DNA from: Lobulomyces angularis
Taxonomy: Eukaryota; Chytridiomycota; Chytridiomycetes; Lobulomycetales; Lobulomycetaceae
Direction of reading: 5' to 3'
DNA length: 64,000 nucleotides
Assembly (NCBI GenBank): GCA_027604685.1
Contig: JADHYX010000003.1
Span: 109,446-173,445, forward strand
Within the stretch, counting starts at the first letter, position 1. Each line of letters opens with the position of its first letter. The notes under the pieces are model-generated. The model ran no database searches. It saw only the letters and a list, made by a program, of their open reading frames with translations, and was not told the origin of the DNA. Shown here one piece after another: positions 27,403-39,158 of the stretch. The position numbers and the translations under genes were made by a program.

Positions 27403-28624
27403 ATGATATCTTTGAATTCGTTACTTAATTTCTTACCTAATGAAAATATAGGTATATATTATTAAAATTATGAAGTTTGAAAGTTAATTTAGCATTTAGT
27501 ATTCATTTCAAACTTGCTTACCCCACAAGAGTTATTTAATTTGAAGATTACCTCAAAATTGATGTTTAATGTTTTTAACTTCACAGATTACCATTATTTT
27601 CACCTCATTTTCTTTAGTGATGTATCTTTATCAAAATATAAAAAAAAGGAATATTTTTATTTGATAAACTGGAAGAATTCGCGTTTTAAATTCAAAAGCA
27701 ATTATAAGGTATTGAAGTTAGCATGTAATTTAGGGTCTTGCGATTGTATTGAAAGGTAGTTTAAATTTGAGATATAGTGAAAAGTTTCTTAAGTCACTTT
27801 ATTTTTAAACAGGTTGGTAAATGAAGGTTTAGATGTTGGTTTATTTATAGAAGAAGCATTAGATGAAGCTATAAAAGGTAGTTAACTGAACTAAAGTAAG
27901 ACTAAATATGAAGGAGGAAATTTAGATGCAGTAAGGATGTTGTCGTTTCTAGATGATAGACCATCCATAGCTGAAACAATAACAGTCGTTGCCAAAAGTT
28001 TTCAAAAAAATTTTGAAATTAGCCAATTTTTTTTGCAAGATGAAAGGATAACCAATATGCATGGTGGAGGTATAAAATTTTATTTTCATTTTAATTAACT
28101 TGTTATAAGATTTTAAAATAGATCTTCTAATTACTTCATCCGAGAGAGGTGATGTACTTTTATTTAAGAATTTGTTATTTCAGAAGTTAAATGAATTCAA
28201 CTTTGACAACCAATTTATTGTTTTTAATTTTAACGATCAGCTAATATCCTGGCAAACAGTTTTTGTTTCACTAGTAGAAGGAGAAGAGGAAGATTTAGTT
28301 AGATTATTTCTTTGTGAAGAGAAGTTTGTGTTCAATTTACTAACTGAAATTCAGCCTGTATTGAACAACTATTTTTTTGATACATTGGAATGTTTTTTTA
28401 ATGAAAAAATCTTTACAAAAGGAATTACCCCATGTGCAACGAATTTGAATTTTATATTAAAACTGATATTTAGTGAAGAGCGATTGTTTTTTTGCTTTTC
28501 ACGGGATTTTAAATGTGAGTTTTTAAGAAAAGAACTCAGATTTGGAATAAAGAAATTTTTAAAGAAAAGTTTGTTGCTAGTGGCTTTGGGTATTATGATT
28601 TTCACTGCCACCTGGAGTCGATAA
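27403..28624 (+). CDS. F-box-like protein with ankyrin-like repeats, orphan
   Basis: Exon 1 (from ATG 27403) reads MISLNSLLNFLPNENI and joins at an intron of about 48 nt to VFISNLLTPQELFNLKITSK, together an F-box-like helix pair (LP-E-I ... L-x-x-L-x-x-L). Downstream exons show weak 30-residue periodicity: VLKLACNLGSCDCIERLVNE, ALDEAIKGGNLDAVRMLSFL, LLITSSERGDVLLFKNLL and VFVSLVEGEEEDLVRLFL, each with the A/S-x-x-G-x-x-x-x-V-x-x-L pattern of ankyrin repeats. The C-terminus is hydrophobic (KKSLLLVALGIMIFTATW). F-box proteins are substrate receptors of SCF ubiquitin ligases; whether this one works is unknown. Such orphan F-box/repeat genes are often species-specific. Splice between 27884 and 27921 is chosen to keep GGNLDAV. 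Confidence 0.6.
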
Positions 28625-28849
28625 AACTCCAAACGTTAATTCTTTTGGTTTTATAACTTCAACTACCATTCTTTCTTTTTTCCAACTAAATGTCAATTTT
28701 ATTTTCCAAGAATATTTTAAATGCAGTCAATTTGTTGTAATTTATTTTCTTTTATATGCATTAAATATTTAAATTTAAATTGTTTTTTATTTCTTGTGTA
28801 TCCATCCATATTTTTATTTTTTTTGATCATAAACACCTGAAGTTGAAAT

Positions 28850-29736
28850 ATGGTGAAGCTAGATCTTCAACTTTTGTCTGTAACTGATAGTTATATTAAT
28901 GCAGTGAAAGATAGAGAGTTGGATGTGCAAAATTACAAAATTCCAGCAATTGAAAACTTAGCGCTAACAAAAGTACAAAAATTTCAAAATTTTCTTTATT
29001 TATTTTTTTTGTTTTTTAATGATATTTCTTAACAAAAAATATATGAAAATAAATTCTATTCAAAAATATCTTTTATTTTAATTTTTTTTTTTTATAAAGG
29101 ATCAAAATGACGCAATTAATTTTTCTAACAATGATATTCAAAGTTTAACTAACTTTCCACCGATGAGACGACTCACCAAGCTGTATGTAGCAAATAATAG
29201 AATAACAAAAATAGATCATCAAATTTCAAAAAGTTTACCAAATTTGGAAACATTAATTTTAACAAATAATCAAATAAAAAATTTGGAGGAGTTAAATAAT
29301 TTGAGTGGACTGAGGAATTTAAAATATTTAAGTTTAGTTGATAATCCCTGTACAAGATTACCGAACTATAGATTATATTTAATAAAGCTTCTTAAAAATT
29401 TGCGTGTTATAGATTTTATTAGGATCAAAGATAAGGTATTATAATAAACAGCAAGTTTTAGATAATTTCAATTTATGTATTAAATAGGAAAGAAAGGAGG
29501 CAAATGAAACATTTAAAGATTTACATGAGGAAGAGGGAACCGTAAAAAAGATGGATGGTTCAAGTGCAAAAACAGCAGAAACAAAAACCTTTGAATTAAG
29601 AGATGAAGATGTTCCTACCACAAAAAAGATAAAATTGACGGCTGAGGAAGAAAAGGCTATAAGAGAAAAGATTGCAAATGTAACATCACTAGATGAATTT
29701 GCTAAACTGGAAAAACAATTGAAGCATGGTTATTAA
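28850..29736 (+). CDS. SNRPA1: U2 snRNP A' protein
   Basis: Leucine-rich-repeat subunit of U2 snRNP (U2A', Lea1 in yeast), which binds U2B'' and U2 stem-loop IV. The N-terminus MVKLDLQLLSVTDSYINAVK and KDRELDVQNYKIPAIENLAL match the family; a 128-nt intron (28972-29099), long for this genome, precedes DQNDAINFSNNDIQSLTNFP. LRRs follow: RRLTKLYVANNRITKI, NLETLILTNNQIKNLEEL, LKYLSLVDNPCTRLPNYRLY and LRVIDFIRIKDKERKEA, the last matching the C-cap of U2A'. The tail is charged and ends TSLDEFAKLEKQLKHGY. About 230 residues, a normal length. Confidence 0.95.
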
Positions 29737-30667
29737 AAAATGAAATTCTAATTAATGTCACTCTTTAACCATAGTACTTTATTATAACTATTTTGTAAAG
29801 ACTGTAGAAAAAAAAAAAAAAAAACAAATCTAAAGTTAAATTTAAAGCGAAACTATGTGATATTGATATTTTTATCTTGCCGTAATACTTAATGCAACAA
29901 ATTAGTAATCTTAGAACCATTTCACCATTAAATGAGAAATGCGTTTGAAAACTTTATACCATAGTAAACTCTTTTCCTTCAATATAATTAAATTTTAACA
30001 AAATTTTTTTTTAATTGGTTTCTTTTGAATTTAGCTATTGAGAGCTATTAAGTTATCCCAAACTATTCTAAAAGGTGAGTCATTAGCCCTGAAACTTAAA
30101 AAATGGTGAAATGAAATTTCAGGTTAACTTTCCAAGGTATAACTTTTTATATATTTTGGCCTTAGTTATAATCAATACACTCATGATATATAAAAAAATA
30201 ACTAAATCTGCTTTAAATCTCAAATGAAATAGAGATGCCTTCTGTAACACCATAAAAAAAAAAGGAATTTCCTAGGAGACAGGAGATGAGGCAGAGGTGT
30301 TGAGGATTATGATTTATGAATGTTAAACGGAACATACTGAAAGCTCATTTTAAACTTTTTGTCAAGGTCGCGGTTGTGTTGAAAACGCATCAGTGGTTTG
30401 ATTTCGCATCAGACTATTTACGTTCCAATAGTAAAATTATAATACCAAATTTTGTTTACATTTAACTTAAAATTTAATGTGCCCCAATCTGCAAATGTAA
30501 AAACTGCAGAAAATTGCCATTGTTGCGAACGAAAATAGGGGAAATGCGGATTTTGGGCTTGATGCTTGCACTTAAAAAAAATACTTGCTTTTCCCAACAT
30601 ATTTTTTTTTTTTTTTTATACTAGAGATTATAGATTTAAATATATTTAATAGATTTATACTTACTGG
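29737..30667. other. intergenic, 0.93 kb, nothing supported
   Basis: I see no conserved coding frame on either strand. The part from about 30270 to 30560 is less AT-rich than the surroundings and holds a 60-codon minus-strand frame (30418-30600) with no recognisable feature. No tRNA or snRNA signature found by eye. Confidence 0.5.
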
Positions 30668-32618
30668 ATGCAACTTTCTAATTTAACCATTGCAAAGGTC
30701 GTAGGTGGTGTAGCTGTAATAGCTGCTTCCTCTGCCATCATAGCACACCTTTCAAACAAGAATAACTCTTTAATATCTAGTTCTTCCTTTTCTACAGATC
30801 CAACTTGGCCCGTTGTTGGTATTTTTACTATGCAAAAACTTTTTTTATCTTGATTATTAATTTTTAGGTGAAATTAGAGGTTGTAATTACAACCCACGGT
30901 AATTAATTTTTTAAGGTGTATAATTTTATATTTTTTTTAGGGATTGGGAAAAAGATCATATGGGTGAAGCACATTGTGACAAAGTAACGAATCCAGGATT
31001 TCCATTTCCGTTGGCAAAGTTGTTTGGTTTCAATAATGGTGTTTATATTTACGATTTCGCTAGGGAGTGGCTATCTGCAGAATTAAATTTCCAAAAAAAC
31101 AGTTCTATAAGTTCTGTTACAATGCAAGCAAAAAAGTTAGCTTTCCGTTTTTTAAAAGAAGTTGCTTCTGCAAACTTTTCTAATCCTGACTTCAAACCTT
31201 ACTATATATACTCTGGGTAATTTGAAATTTTTCAGTATTTATGTATTTTAACACTCTCTAGCCCTGCATATGGCGGATACTATTTAAATGACATAAAATT
31301 TATGTTGAAGGATTACAATAATGGACTAAATAGACATATTACTAAACCTTTGTCCCATCCTCGTCCTCCCGCCACCACGAAATCCACAACCAAAACTGAA
31401 ATTGCTACTACCACTGTTCACTCAACTGCAACTACTACCACTGAAGTTGACATTCCAAATACAACCAACGACATTGAAACTTCCACAACTGAACTTGTCG
31501 CCCCAACATTGGTAGGAACCATTCAAAAGCGTGATGAAATCGAACCTGAATGGGGAAGCGGAAACAATCCTCCACGTTGTCCTACTCCCACTCCTACTCC
31601 TAGCACGACAGTAACAACAACTTCAAAAACAACCTCAACAACTGCTACAACTGCAACAACTACTACACAAACTACCGCTATTACTACCACAACTGCTACT
31701 ACTACTATCGAAACTACCGTTGTTACTACTACAACCGCCACTACTACTACTATTAAAACTACTGCCACTACTACCAAACCTAGTAATTTTTTTTTTTTTA
31801 ATAAGCATCTTTTACAATATTAACCACCATCCTTACATCCATAACTTTCAAAACTCAATTTTCTGAAAACATTAAAATATTTTACTAACTTCATTTTCAT
31901 AGCCACTCCAGTAACTACTCTCCCAGATACTACTGTTGTCGAAACTACTATCACTCCAATTGTTATTCCTGGAACAACTTGGACGGAAACTTCAACTATT
32001 ACAGTAAATAGAAAAAAACTTTCTTTTAATAGCAATTAATTTTAATTTTAGCAAACTATCGTGTTACCTTCTTCAACGACTACAATCACAACTGTTACTA
32101 CCATCACCAATCCTGCATCTACAATCACGACTGTTACCACCTTAACGGAAACTGTGCCAGGTCCTTCAATCACAACAACTTCAGTTGCCACTATAACTGT
32201 AACAGATGCAGGATCTACTATTACCACTACTAGTTTGGCTACTTTGACTGTACCAGGTCCAACTATTACTCAGACACAAGTTCAGACATTGACAAGCACT
32301 CTTGCTGCTGTGACTACTACCGTTCAAACTACAGTCACTTCTACAATTCCAGGAAGTACCATTACTACAATTAGAACGATTATCGCCACTGTAACTGGAG
32401 AAGTATTCACATCAGACGGAACTGTCTTTTCCACAATGTTCGTAACTCCTCCACCGCAAGCAACTCCACAAGCCCAACAACCCGAAACCGTTGTTGTTGC
32501 CAATACTACAGTTATCATAATTTCTGTTGTGGTAACAGTTGTGCTATTACTTATCTTCTGTTACTTCATTTACAGATATTTTAAGCACAAATATCAAACT
32601 GATGATGTAGGAGTTTAG
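30668..32618 (+). CDS. Thr-rich mucin-like membrane protein, orphan
   Basis: About six exons. The N-terminus has an uncleaved signal-like hydrophobic segment (IAKVVGGVAVIAASSAIIAH). A folded ectodomain of about 150 residues with Cys and aromatic residues follows (DWEKDHMGEAHCDKV, AKLFGFNNGVYIYDFAREWL). Then comes a very long Thr/Ser/Pro/Val-rich stalk (31360-32440) of loose repeats such as ATTTTTT and TVPGPTIT, as expected of O-mannosylated surface proteins. It ends with a typical transmembrane helix (TTVIIISVVVTVVLLLIFCY) and a short basic cytoplasmic tail ending TDDVGV. QKRDE near 31530 is a possible kexin site between stalk and ectodomain. I do not recognise the ectodomain. It is likely a cell-surface or wall-associated glycoprotein of a zoospore or cyst. 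Confidence 0.75.
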
Positions 32619-33129
32619 ATTCATCTTTGAGTACTGAAGTAATATTTTTTTTAAAAAATTTTTTATCACAGTTACATTTATATATTTTATTAAGTGTAAA
32701 CCTAGTTAAAGTTATTAGAAATAATTTTTTTTATCTTAGTTTTTTTAAAAAAAAAAAATTGATTTTTTTTTTTTTTTTCTAAAATCTCCTCTATTTTGCA
32801 CTTAATAGAATTTTAACATATTTTACACTACATTTCCTGTTTGGGGAAAATACTGCTAACGCTTCACTCAGCTTCAAACGTTTAAGTGAGTTTTCTCAAA
32901 CTGATGACAGTTTTTCTTCTTGAGTGGAGAGATCAAAAATTTGGCTTAAAAATTTTGATTATGGGTAGACTTTACTTTAGGTGAAGATTCATATCGATTT
33001 GTTTAATAGTGTAGAGAAATTTAGATAATAAAAAAACGAAAAAAATTTTTTTTTTTAACCAATCAGTTACATCTAAGAAAATTGAACTTTGTAACAGTAA
33101 AAATTTTAAATGAATTATAAAATCACTTT
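32619..33129. other. intergenic, 0.5 kb, nothing supported
   Basis: Poly-A and poly-T runs, no coding frame and no RNA signature. Presumably the 3' UTR of the Thr-rich gene and promoter of the seven-TM gene. Confidence 0.5.
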
Positions 33130-34290
33130 ATGAGCTATTTTCAAAACAGTTTTTCAACCTTTGTATTTATTACCTCAATCATCTTATCACCTATACATTT
33201 GCTATTCATAATTCCGCATTTAAAAAACTTGAGGATATTTGTACAAACAAGGAATGGATTTTTTACTATATCAGTTTATATAATATGCTTTTTTTGTCAA
33301 ATGAATGTGATTAGTTTACAAATAATTTACCATTTACAAAGTAGCTTAAAGTTTAAAGAAGATGGTGAAAATAAGGACAATTCTTTTACAAAAGATCTTA
33401 GCAATAACTTCAGTTACCTAAAGTCTTCATTTGTAGACCCTCTTAAGTTATCTGGAGCATGCTACTCTCTTGTTATGATTTCCACAATATCATTTCAGTT
33501 ATCAAGCGTGATCTCGATGACGTTAACAGTGGAAAGATTTGAACGAGTTAGTGGAGTGCAACCAAAGTCTACCACATACTACTTACTAAAATCATTTAGA
33601 ATTTTTATATATATTTTGATGACTGGATCAGTTGCAACAATTTGGTCTCCCAACACATTTTATGAAATTAACAACATATTTGCTATACCTGCAGTAGTTT
33701 TGATTTCTCTTTCTGACCTTATTTTTAACACAAAAATGCTAAATATGTAAATTCACTTTTAACTAACATTTTTAATAAGCATTCTTCTCCGTTACAGGTC
33801 TTTAAACCACACAATAAGAAAGTTAGAATTTGCAGTGAAGAGAAGCTACATCGCAAATTGTGAACTTTTAAAATTTCAAAATATCAAAAAAAAAGTTCTA
33901 GTTATTTTCTACTCAATGTTGCTTACAGATATCACTACTATAATATTGAATTTGCTAACAATGGAAGGGATACTGCCGAGATTCGAATTTGCTATATGCT
34001 TTTCTTATGTAATAGGTTGCTTGCATATGTCGTTGTCAGTCAGTATGTTACGATATTACTTCAAAAAAATTCAAGATAATAGATTTAAGAAAAAAGAGAA
34101 AAAGAAAAAAAATAAATTGCACAACAGATTTTTTGTTAAAGAAAATAGTTCAGTAGATGTAGATATTAAATTTTCTGAGGAAAGTGGAAGAATTTCAATG
34201 AATCGAAGCACCTATGGAAGTTCCAGCTCTTCTCATAACTCACTTAAATATTCAAATAACAATGCAGATTTTAAAGTAATTGTTGCTTAA
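33130..34290 (+). CDS. seven-transmembrane orphan protein
   Basis: Two exons joined at about 33748/33799 (LNM|SLNHTIRKLEF). Seven hydrophobic helices can be counted: FVFITSIILSPIHLLFIIP; FTISVYIICFFCQMNVISL; YSLVMISTISFQLSSVISM; IFIYILMTGSVATIW; IFAIPAVVLISLSDLIF; VLVIFYSMLLTDITTIILNL; FAICFSYVIGCLHMSLSVSM. Helix 3 ends TLTVERFERV, at the position of the ERY/DRY box of rhodopsin-like receptors. The C-tail is basic (KKKEKKKKNK) then Ser-rich. The minus-strand gene at 47659-48680 has the same layout (LERFKII after helix 3). I cannot place it in a named receptor family; a G-protein-coupled or other lineage-specific seven-TM receptor is an inference from topology. Confidence 0.6.
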
Positions 34291-35168
34291 TTTATATTTG
34301 GAAAACCTGAATTCACGCCAGTATAACATTTCGAATTAGGTCTAGTTAAAGGGGATTTAGAGAAAGAAGAAGGAAATGCATAAGATTGCTAGTGTAAATA
34401 ATAACACCAGCAATAAAAAACAAAAACATTTTGTTTCTTTAAAAATGATTTAATTTTTTTTTTTTTTTTTTTCATTTTACATCAAAATGCAGCAATTAAA
34501 AAAAAACCGAAAACTATTTAGGAAAAATTATCTACTTAAATTAATTTAAATACAAAGGTCTGGACCATGCTTCAAAGTACTTCCACAAAATCCATTTCTT
34601 TTTTTAATCTTCTACGTCATCCCTGTTCTGAGGTGTTTTTACAAGATTTTCATTTACCGATTGCTCACACAATTCATTTTTACATAAGTACAATCCATAA
34701 ATTTTGATCATTTTTACTTGGATTAGGATGTAATCTTTCTCTAAGGATCTCTTTTGAATTTAGGGCAACATTACGATCTTAAATATTCATTCACTGGAAA
34801 CACTTCAAGACCTGCCTTTTTAAACATTTCTCTATATCCGTTACCTTTTGTTGATACTTTATACTTCATAACAGTAATTGACCAATCCCCGTTTTTATAA
34901 TTGATGTAATATTTACATCACCAATTTTTTCTTTAGAGTTTTAATAAATTCATTTCGGATTTGAGTGTTGATAAAAGTTCATTCTGTTCTTCCAGCTTTT
35001 TTCTTACAATCCAGTTTTTTTTGATCATAATTTCCATTTTTACCGAAGTTGCACAAACAAACAGAGCATAATTCTTTAACAGTAGATAAAGTATCAAAGA
35101 CTTTGCTTTATTGATAAGTGCGTTTTGAACTGTGACATTATTTAAGTTAACAGAATAGACCTTTCAGA
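34291..35168. other. intergenic, 0.88 kb, contains transposase relic
   Basis: Apart from the decayed transposase at 34604-35060 I see only AT-rich spacer; the last 110 bp upstream of YSH1 must carry its promoter. Confidence 0.5.
34604..35060 (-). pseudogene. decayed TnpB/Fanzor-like transposase C-terminus
   Basis: Read on the minus strand across several frames, the remains show FINTQIRNEFIKTLKKK, NGDWSITVMKYKVSTKGNG then YREMFKKAGLEVFPVNEYLR and a stop followed by CCPKFKRDP, and finally ENLVKTPQNRDDVED. This order matches a transposase family common in early-diverging fungi: an IGDWS block, a KY..PTKGKGFR.LFRK.GY.VFLVDEFRTS block, Cys-rich zinc ribbon and a WNRD motif, resembling the C-half of TnpB/Fanzor nucleases. 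At least two frameshifts and several in-frame stops are present. I do not see element ends. The family assignment is from recalled conserved blocks, hence the moderate score. Confidence 0.6.
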
Positions 35169-38060
35169 ATGAGTAAGAGACAAGCTCCAACAGTAGAGCC
35201 ACTACCAGCGGACGAGAGTGATACCTTAAAAATAACTCCTCTTGGAGGAGGTAATGAAGTTGGTAGAAGTTGCATTCTATTAGAGTTTAAGCAAAAAAAA
35301 GTTAGTAATTCCAAATTTTTTTATACAATTATCCTTTTAGATACTTCTAGACTGTGGGTTACATCCAGCATATTCTGGATTAGCTGCACTACCTTTTTTT
35401 GATGAAATAGATCCTAGCGAAATGTATAAATAATCGATCATTTCTGTTTAACTTTTACTCTTTAGTGATCTCTTACTAGTAAGCCATTTTCATATAGACC
35501 ATGCAGCTGCAGTCCCATATTTCATGCAAAAGGTATATTTCAAACTCATTCACTTCTTTTATGTTTTAAAGCCTTAAAACTTTTTCTAAAGACAAATTTT
35601 AAAGGAAAGGTATACATGACTCATCCTACCAGAGCAATCTATAAGTGGATGCTGAGTGATTACGTTAAAGTGAGTTGTTTAATTTTTTTTTTTTTTTTCT
35701 TACTTATTTGTGAGAATGTTTTAAGGTAAGCAATTTATCTACCGAAGACATGCTATATACTGAACAAGATTTGTTGAAGAGTTATGATCGCATTCAAGTA
35801 GTTGATTATCACCAAGAAGTGGATGTAGATGGTATCAGGTTTACTAGTTACAATGCTGGACACGTACTGGGGGCTGCTATGTTTCTTATAGAAATTGCAG
35901 GCATTAGAGTATTTTATACTGGAGATTATAGCAGGGAGGAAGATAGACATTTAATGGCTGCGGAACGACCAAAAAATGTTGTACCTGAGGTTTTAATATG
36001 TGAGAGTACTTATGGAGTTCAATCTCATCAACCACGGGTTGAAAGGGAAGCAATGTTTACGTCTATGGTGCATAAAGTTGTTGGTATGTACCACAAAATT
36101 GTTAATTTTTTTAGGTTTTTTTATTGGAATACAGGTCAACAAAGTGGTCGTTGTTTAATACCTGTATTTGCTCTTGGTAGAGCTCAGGAGCTCTTACTGA
36201 TATTGGATGAAGTATAACTAATTGTCTCATTTTTAATTAATTTATTGGAAGTAGTATTGGCAGCAGCATTCAGAACTACACCAGATACCAATATATTACG
36301 CCTCTAATATGGCAAAGAAGTGTATGTCTGTATACCAAACTTACACAAATATGATGAATGAAAAGATTAAAAAACAAATAAAAACAAATAATCCATTTCA
36401 ATTTAAACATATAAGCAATTTAAGGTCAGTTAACAACTTTGATGATGTCGGACCATGCGTAATGTTTGCAAGTCCTGGATTTTTGCAAAGTGGTACGTTT
36501 ATGAATTTTTTTTTTTTTTTTTAAAAGTTTAAAAACGCAGGTTTAAGTAGAGAGCTTTTGGAACTTTGGTGTGGAGATAAGCGCAACGGAGTTATAATCC
36601 CTGGTTATGTAGTTGATGGCACCCTTGCGAAAGTAAATTTATTCAGAATTTAATAAGTAAATTTTTTTCAGGAAATTTTAAGCGAGCCAAAAGATTTTAA
36701 AGGAATGTCTGGAGCAAGGTTACCATTAAATTTGTCTGTGGAGTATATAAGTTTTTCTGCACACGTAGACTATCAGCAGAATTCTCAATTTATTGAGGAA
36801 GTTGCAGCACCAAATTTAATTTTGGTACATGGGGAGGCTAACCAAATGGGAAGACTAAGAAAAGCATTGGAGGATAAATATCATGAAAGAGAGCAACCTT
36901 TAAAAATTTGTACACCTAGAAATTGTGAAGTAGTGGAGCTTCATTTTAGAGGAGAAAAAATGGCCAAGGTTAAAATATGATATGTTCACAACATAAATTG
37001 ATTTAAGCAGACTTTAGGCTCGTTAGCTGAGGAATTCCCAATAGATGAAGAGTTAGTTGAAGGGGTTTTGGTTAGCAGAGACTACCAGTACAACATTATA
37101 GACCCTATGGAATTAAATGATATAACGCATTCAAAATTACATTTAACTAGTTTAAAGCAGAAACAAGTTTTGAAAAACATGAATTTGAGCTTTAATTTAT
37201 TGAAATGGAATCTGGAAAATCTTTTTGGAAAAGTAGAGGTATTGAATGATAATTGCTTAAAAGTAGGGAAAAGATATTTTAATTTTGTTTATTCAGTTAA
37301 TAAATTTCTTTAGGCTTTTGAAACAGTTATTGTAACAAAAAATGAGGATACTAATGAACTTTATCTAGAATGGGAGGGGAACTCCGTAAATGATATGATA
37401 AGCGATTCAATTTTAGCGCTTTGCTTGCAGGCGGAAATTTCTCCAGCAAGTGTCAAATGTAATATATTTTACATTGATTTCATTAACTTTTTTTTTGATA
37501 CAGTAACAAGAGGAGATCATAATCACAGTCATAGCAATGAAGAAGTATCTGTAAAAGATGAGGAAAGCAAGGAAAAATTTACAGTGAAAATCGAAGAAGA
37601 CGAATTAGAGGTGGAAAATGATTTAAGTGACAATGCTGTTAATAAAGACGATGATAAAAAACATGTGGAGCTCGTTTTTTTATCAACCTTGTTGTTAGAG
37701 CAGCAATTTGGAAAAGGAAATGTAGAGTTTAAAATTCAATCGGTGAGGGAAAGTGAGGACGATGTAAAAGTGAAAGTTGAAAACAGTGACGATTTTGAAG
37801 ACGAAAAGGAAGCAAAGTTATTGAATAAATTTTTTATAAAATACAAAGATTGTGTAAATATGGAAAAAATCAAAGATGTTTGTGATGGATATTTTAAGAT
37901 TAAAGTGGATGGAGAATTGTGTTTACTTTACATAAAATTTCTTATTGGTTTTTTTGACTGCTTTAGCGAAAATGAAGTTTTAAACAAAAGGATATTAAAT
38001 ATTGGGGATAGAATTTTTAGAAGTTTGAGTCCAGTTCTGGATACATGGGATCCTAGTTAA
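35169..38060 (+). CDS. YSH1: CPSF73/YSH1 pre-mRNA 3' endonuclease
   Basis: Metallo-beta-lactamase/beta-CASP endonuclease that cuts pre-mRNA before polyadenylation. Conserved blocks in order: [59 protein letters not shown] containing the zinc-binding HxHx[87 protein letters not shown] (beta-CASP); [53 protein letters not shown]. The C-terminal region (37020-38060) is the less conserved dimerisation part, with an insertion rich in Asp/Glu/Lys at 37500-37640. About 11 exons with 40-70 nt introns; ATG at 35169. Its partner in 3' processing, CstF-64, is also in this window. Confidence 0.97.
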
Positions 38061-38384
38061 ATTAACAACTATACCTGTACTTTTAGTTTTCATAATTTGG
38101 TTATTTAATAATTTAAGATTTTTAATATATTATTATATAAAATTTTTGAAGTTTCTAGTACATTTTCTGATTACTTTCGTTAAATACTATTCGTGTTAAT
38201 ATTTTAAATACTTTTAATGGATTAAGCTTGCCCTATTTAAAATACTTTTTAATTTTAGTTGCAAAACCATTAAAGAATTAAAGTTCAACAAAGTAATTAA
38301 AAATATAATGAGGAAACATTAATTTATTTGAAAAAAACAGGGTTTACCTCTTGTGGAACAAAGTTTGCAGGAAAGTTGGAAACC
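38061..38384. other. intergenic, 0.3 kb, nothing supported
   Basis: AT-rich spacer between YSH1 and the CENP-X gene on the same strand. Holds the 3' end signals of one and the promoter of the other; no motif stands out. Confidence 0.5.
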
Positions 38385-38833
38385 ATGGATATTAACTTTC
38401 TAAAAGTGGTAATTGTTATATTTTTTTGATTTCCTTTAATTAAGTAATTTTAGGAAACTGTATATGCGATTCTAAAGGTAACAATAGTTTTTTAACTTTT
38501 CTCAAAACCAGTTTAAAAGACTAAATTTAAAGATGAAACACTAAAAGTAAATAAGGAGGCAATATCTATATCTTCACTATATATGAGCATATTTATAACA
38601 GGTTCTTTTTGTATGAAAAATTAATTTTTTTTAGTTCTCTCATTTATTAGAGGCTATCATTCAATCCACAAAAAAATCCAAACTAAGCAACGAACTTGTC
38701 CATAAAGCAGATATCCCCGTAGTCGATACTGAGCATTTAGAAAAAATTTTGGTATATGGAAGTGTTTGGTTTCACTTTAATTTTTTTTTTTTTTTTTTTA
38801 ATATAGCCGCAACTACTTTTGGATTTTAATTGA
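38385..38833 (+). CDS. CENPX: CENP-X (MHF2) histone-fold protein
   Basis: Small histone-fold partner of CENP-S (MHF1), acting at centromeres and with FANCM-type helicases at stalled forks. Five short exons; the longest, about 117 nt, falls below usual ORF cut-offs. MDINFLKV joins ETVYAILK, then TKFKDETLKVNKEAISISSL and YMSIFIT, then EAIIQSTKKSKLSNELVHKA and DIPVVDTEHLEKIL, and finally PQLLLDFN and stop. The end matches human CENP-X (...LEKVLPQLLLDF) almost exactly, and YMSIFITEAI aligns with its VFVVEAAV. To get this the acceptors TTTAAAAG (about 38519) and TTTATTAG (about 38651) must be used although nearer AGs exist. 81 residues, the family's normal length. Confidence 0.9.
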
Positions 38834-39158
38834 AATTTTTCAATTCACAAAACATTTAACTTTTAGGTATGGTGCATAAAGCATTTTTGCAATTAAATTT
38901 TTTTTGAAGTAATTTTAAATTTGATTTATGTTGTATACAAATTATTGCAGGAGTTTTTAGTTTAATAAAAACAATTTACCCATTTATTTGATAAATAAAA
39001 ATTTAAAGATGGTGCAAAAAATATTCAGAAGACTGTAAAAATTAACATACACTGGATGTATAGATCTTAATTAAAGTTCAAAAAAATACCATCAATTTGA
39101 ATATATATATTTTTCATAAAAAATAAGATACACTTAATTTAAAAACAAATATATGTTA
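38834..39158. other. intergenic, 0.3 kb, nothing supported
   Basis: AT-rich spacer between the convergent CENP-X and lipase genes. I see no gene or structured element. Confidence 0.5.

Noticed and set aside
30270..30420. Less AT-rich patch considered as a tRNA, snRNA or snoRNA
   Set aside because: No A-box/B-box pair, no cloverleaf and no U-snRNA consensus; D-box-like CTGA alone is not evidence.
30418..30600. 60-codon minus-strand frame
   Set aside because: No conserved motif, no splice partners, and it lies in a gene-free stretch; chance frame more likely.
31523..32035. Val-rich minus-strand frames
   Set aside because: Antisense shadow of the Thr-rich ACT/ACA codons of the surface protein.
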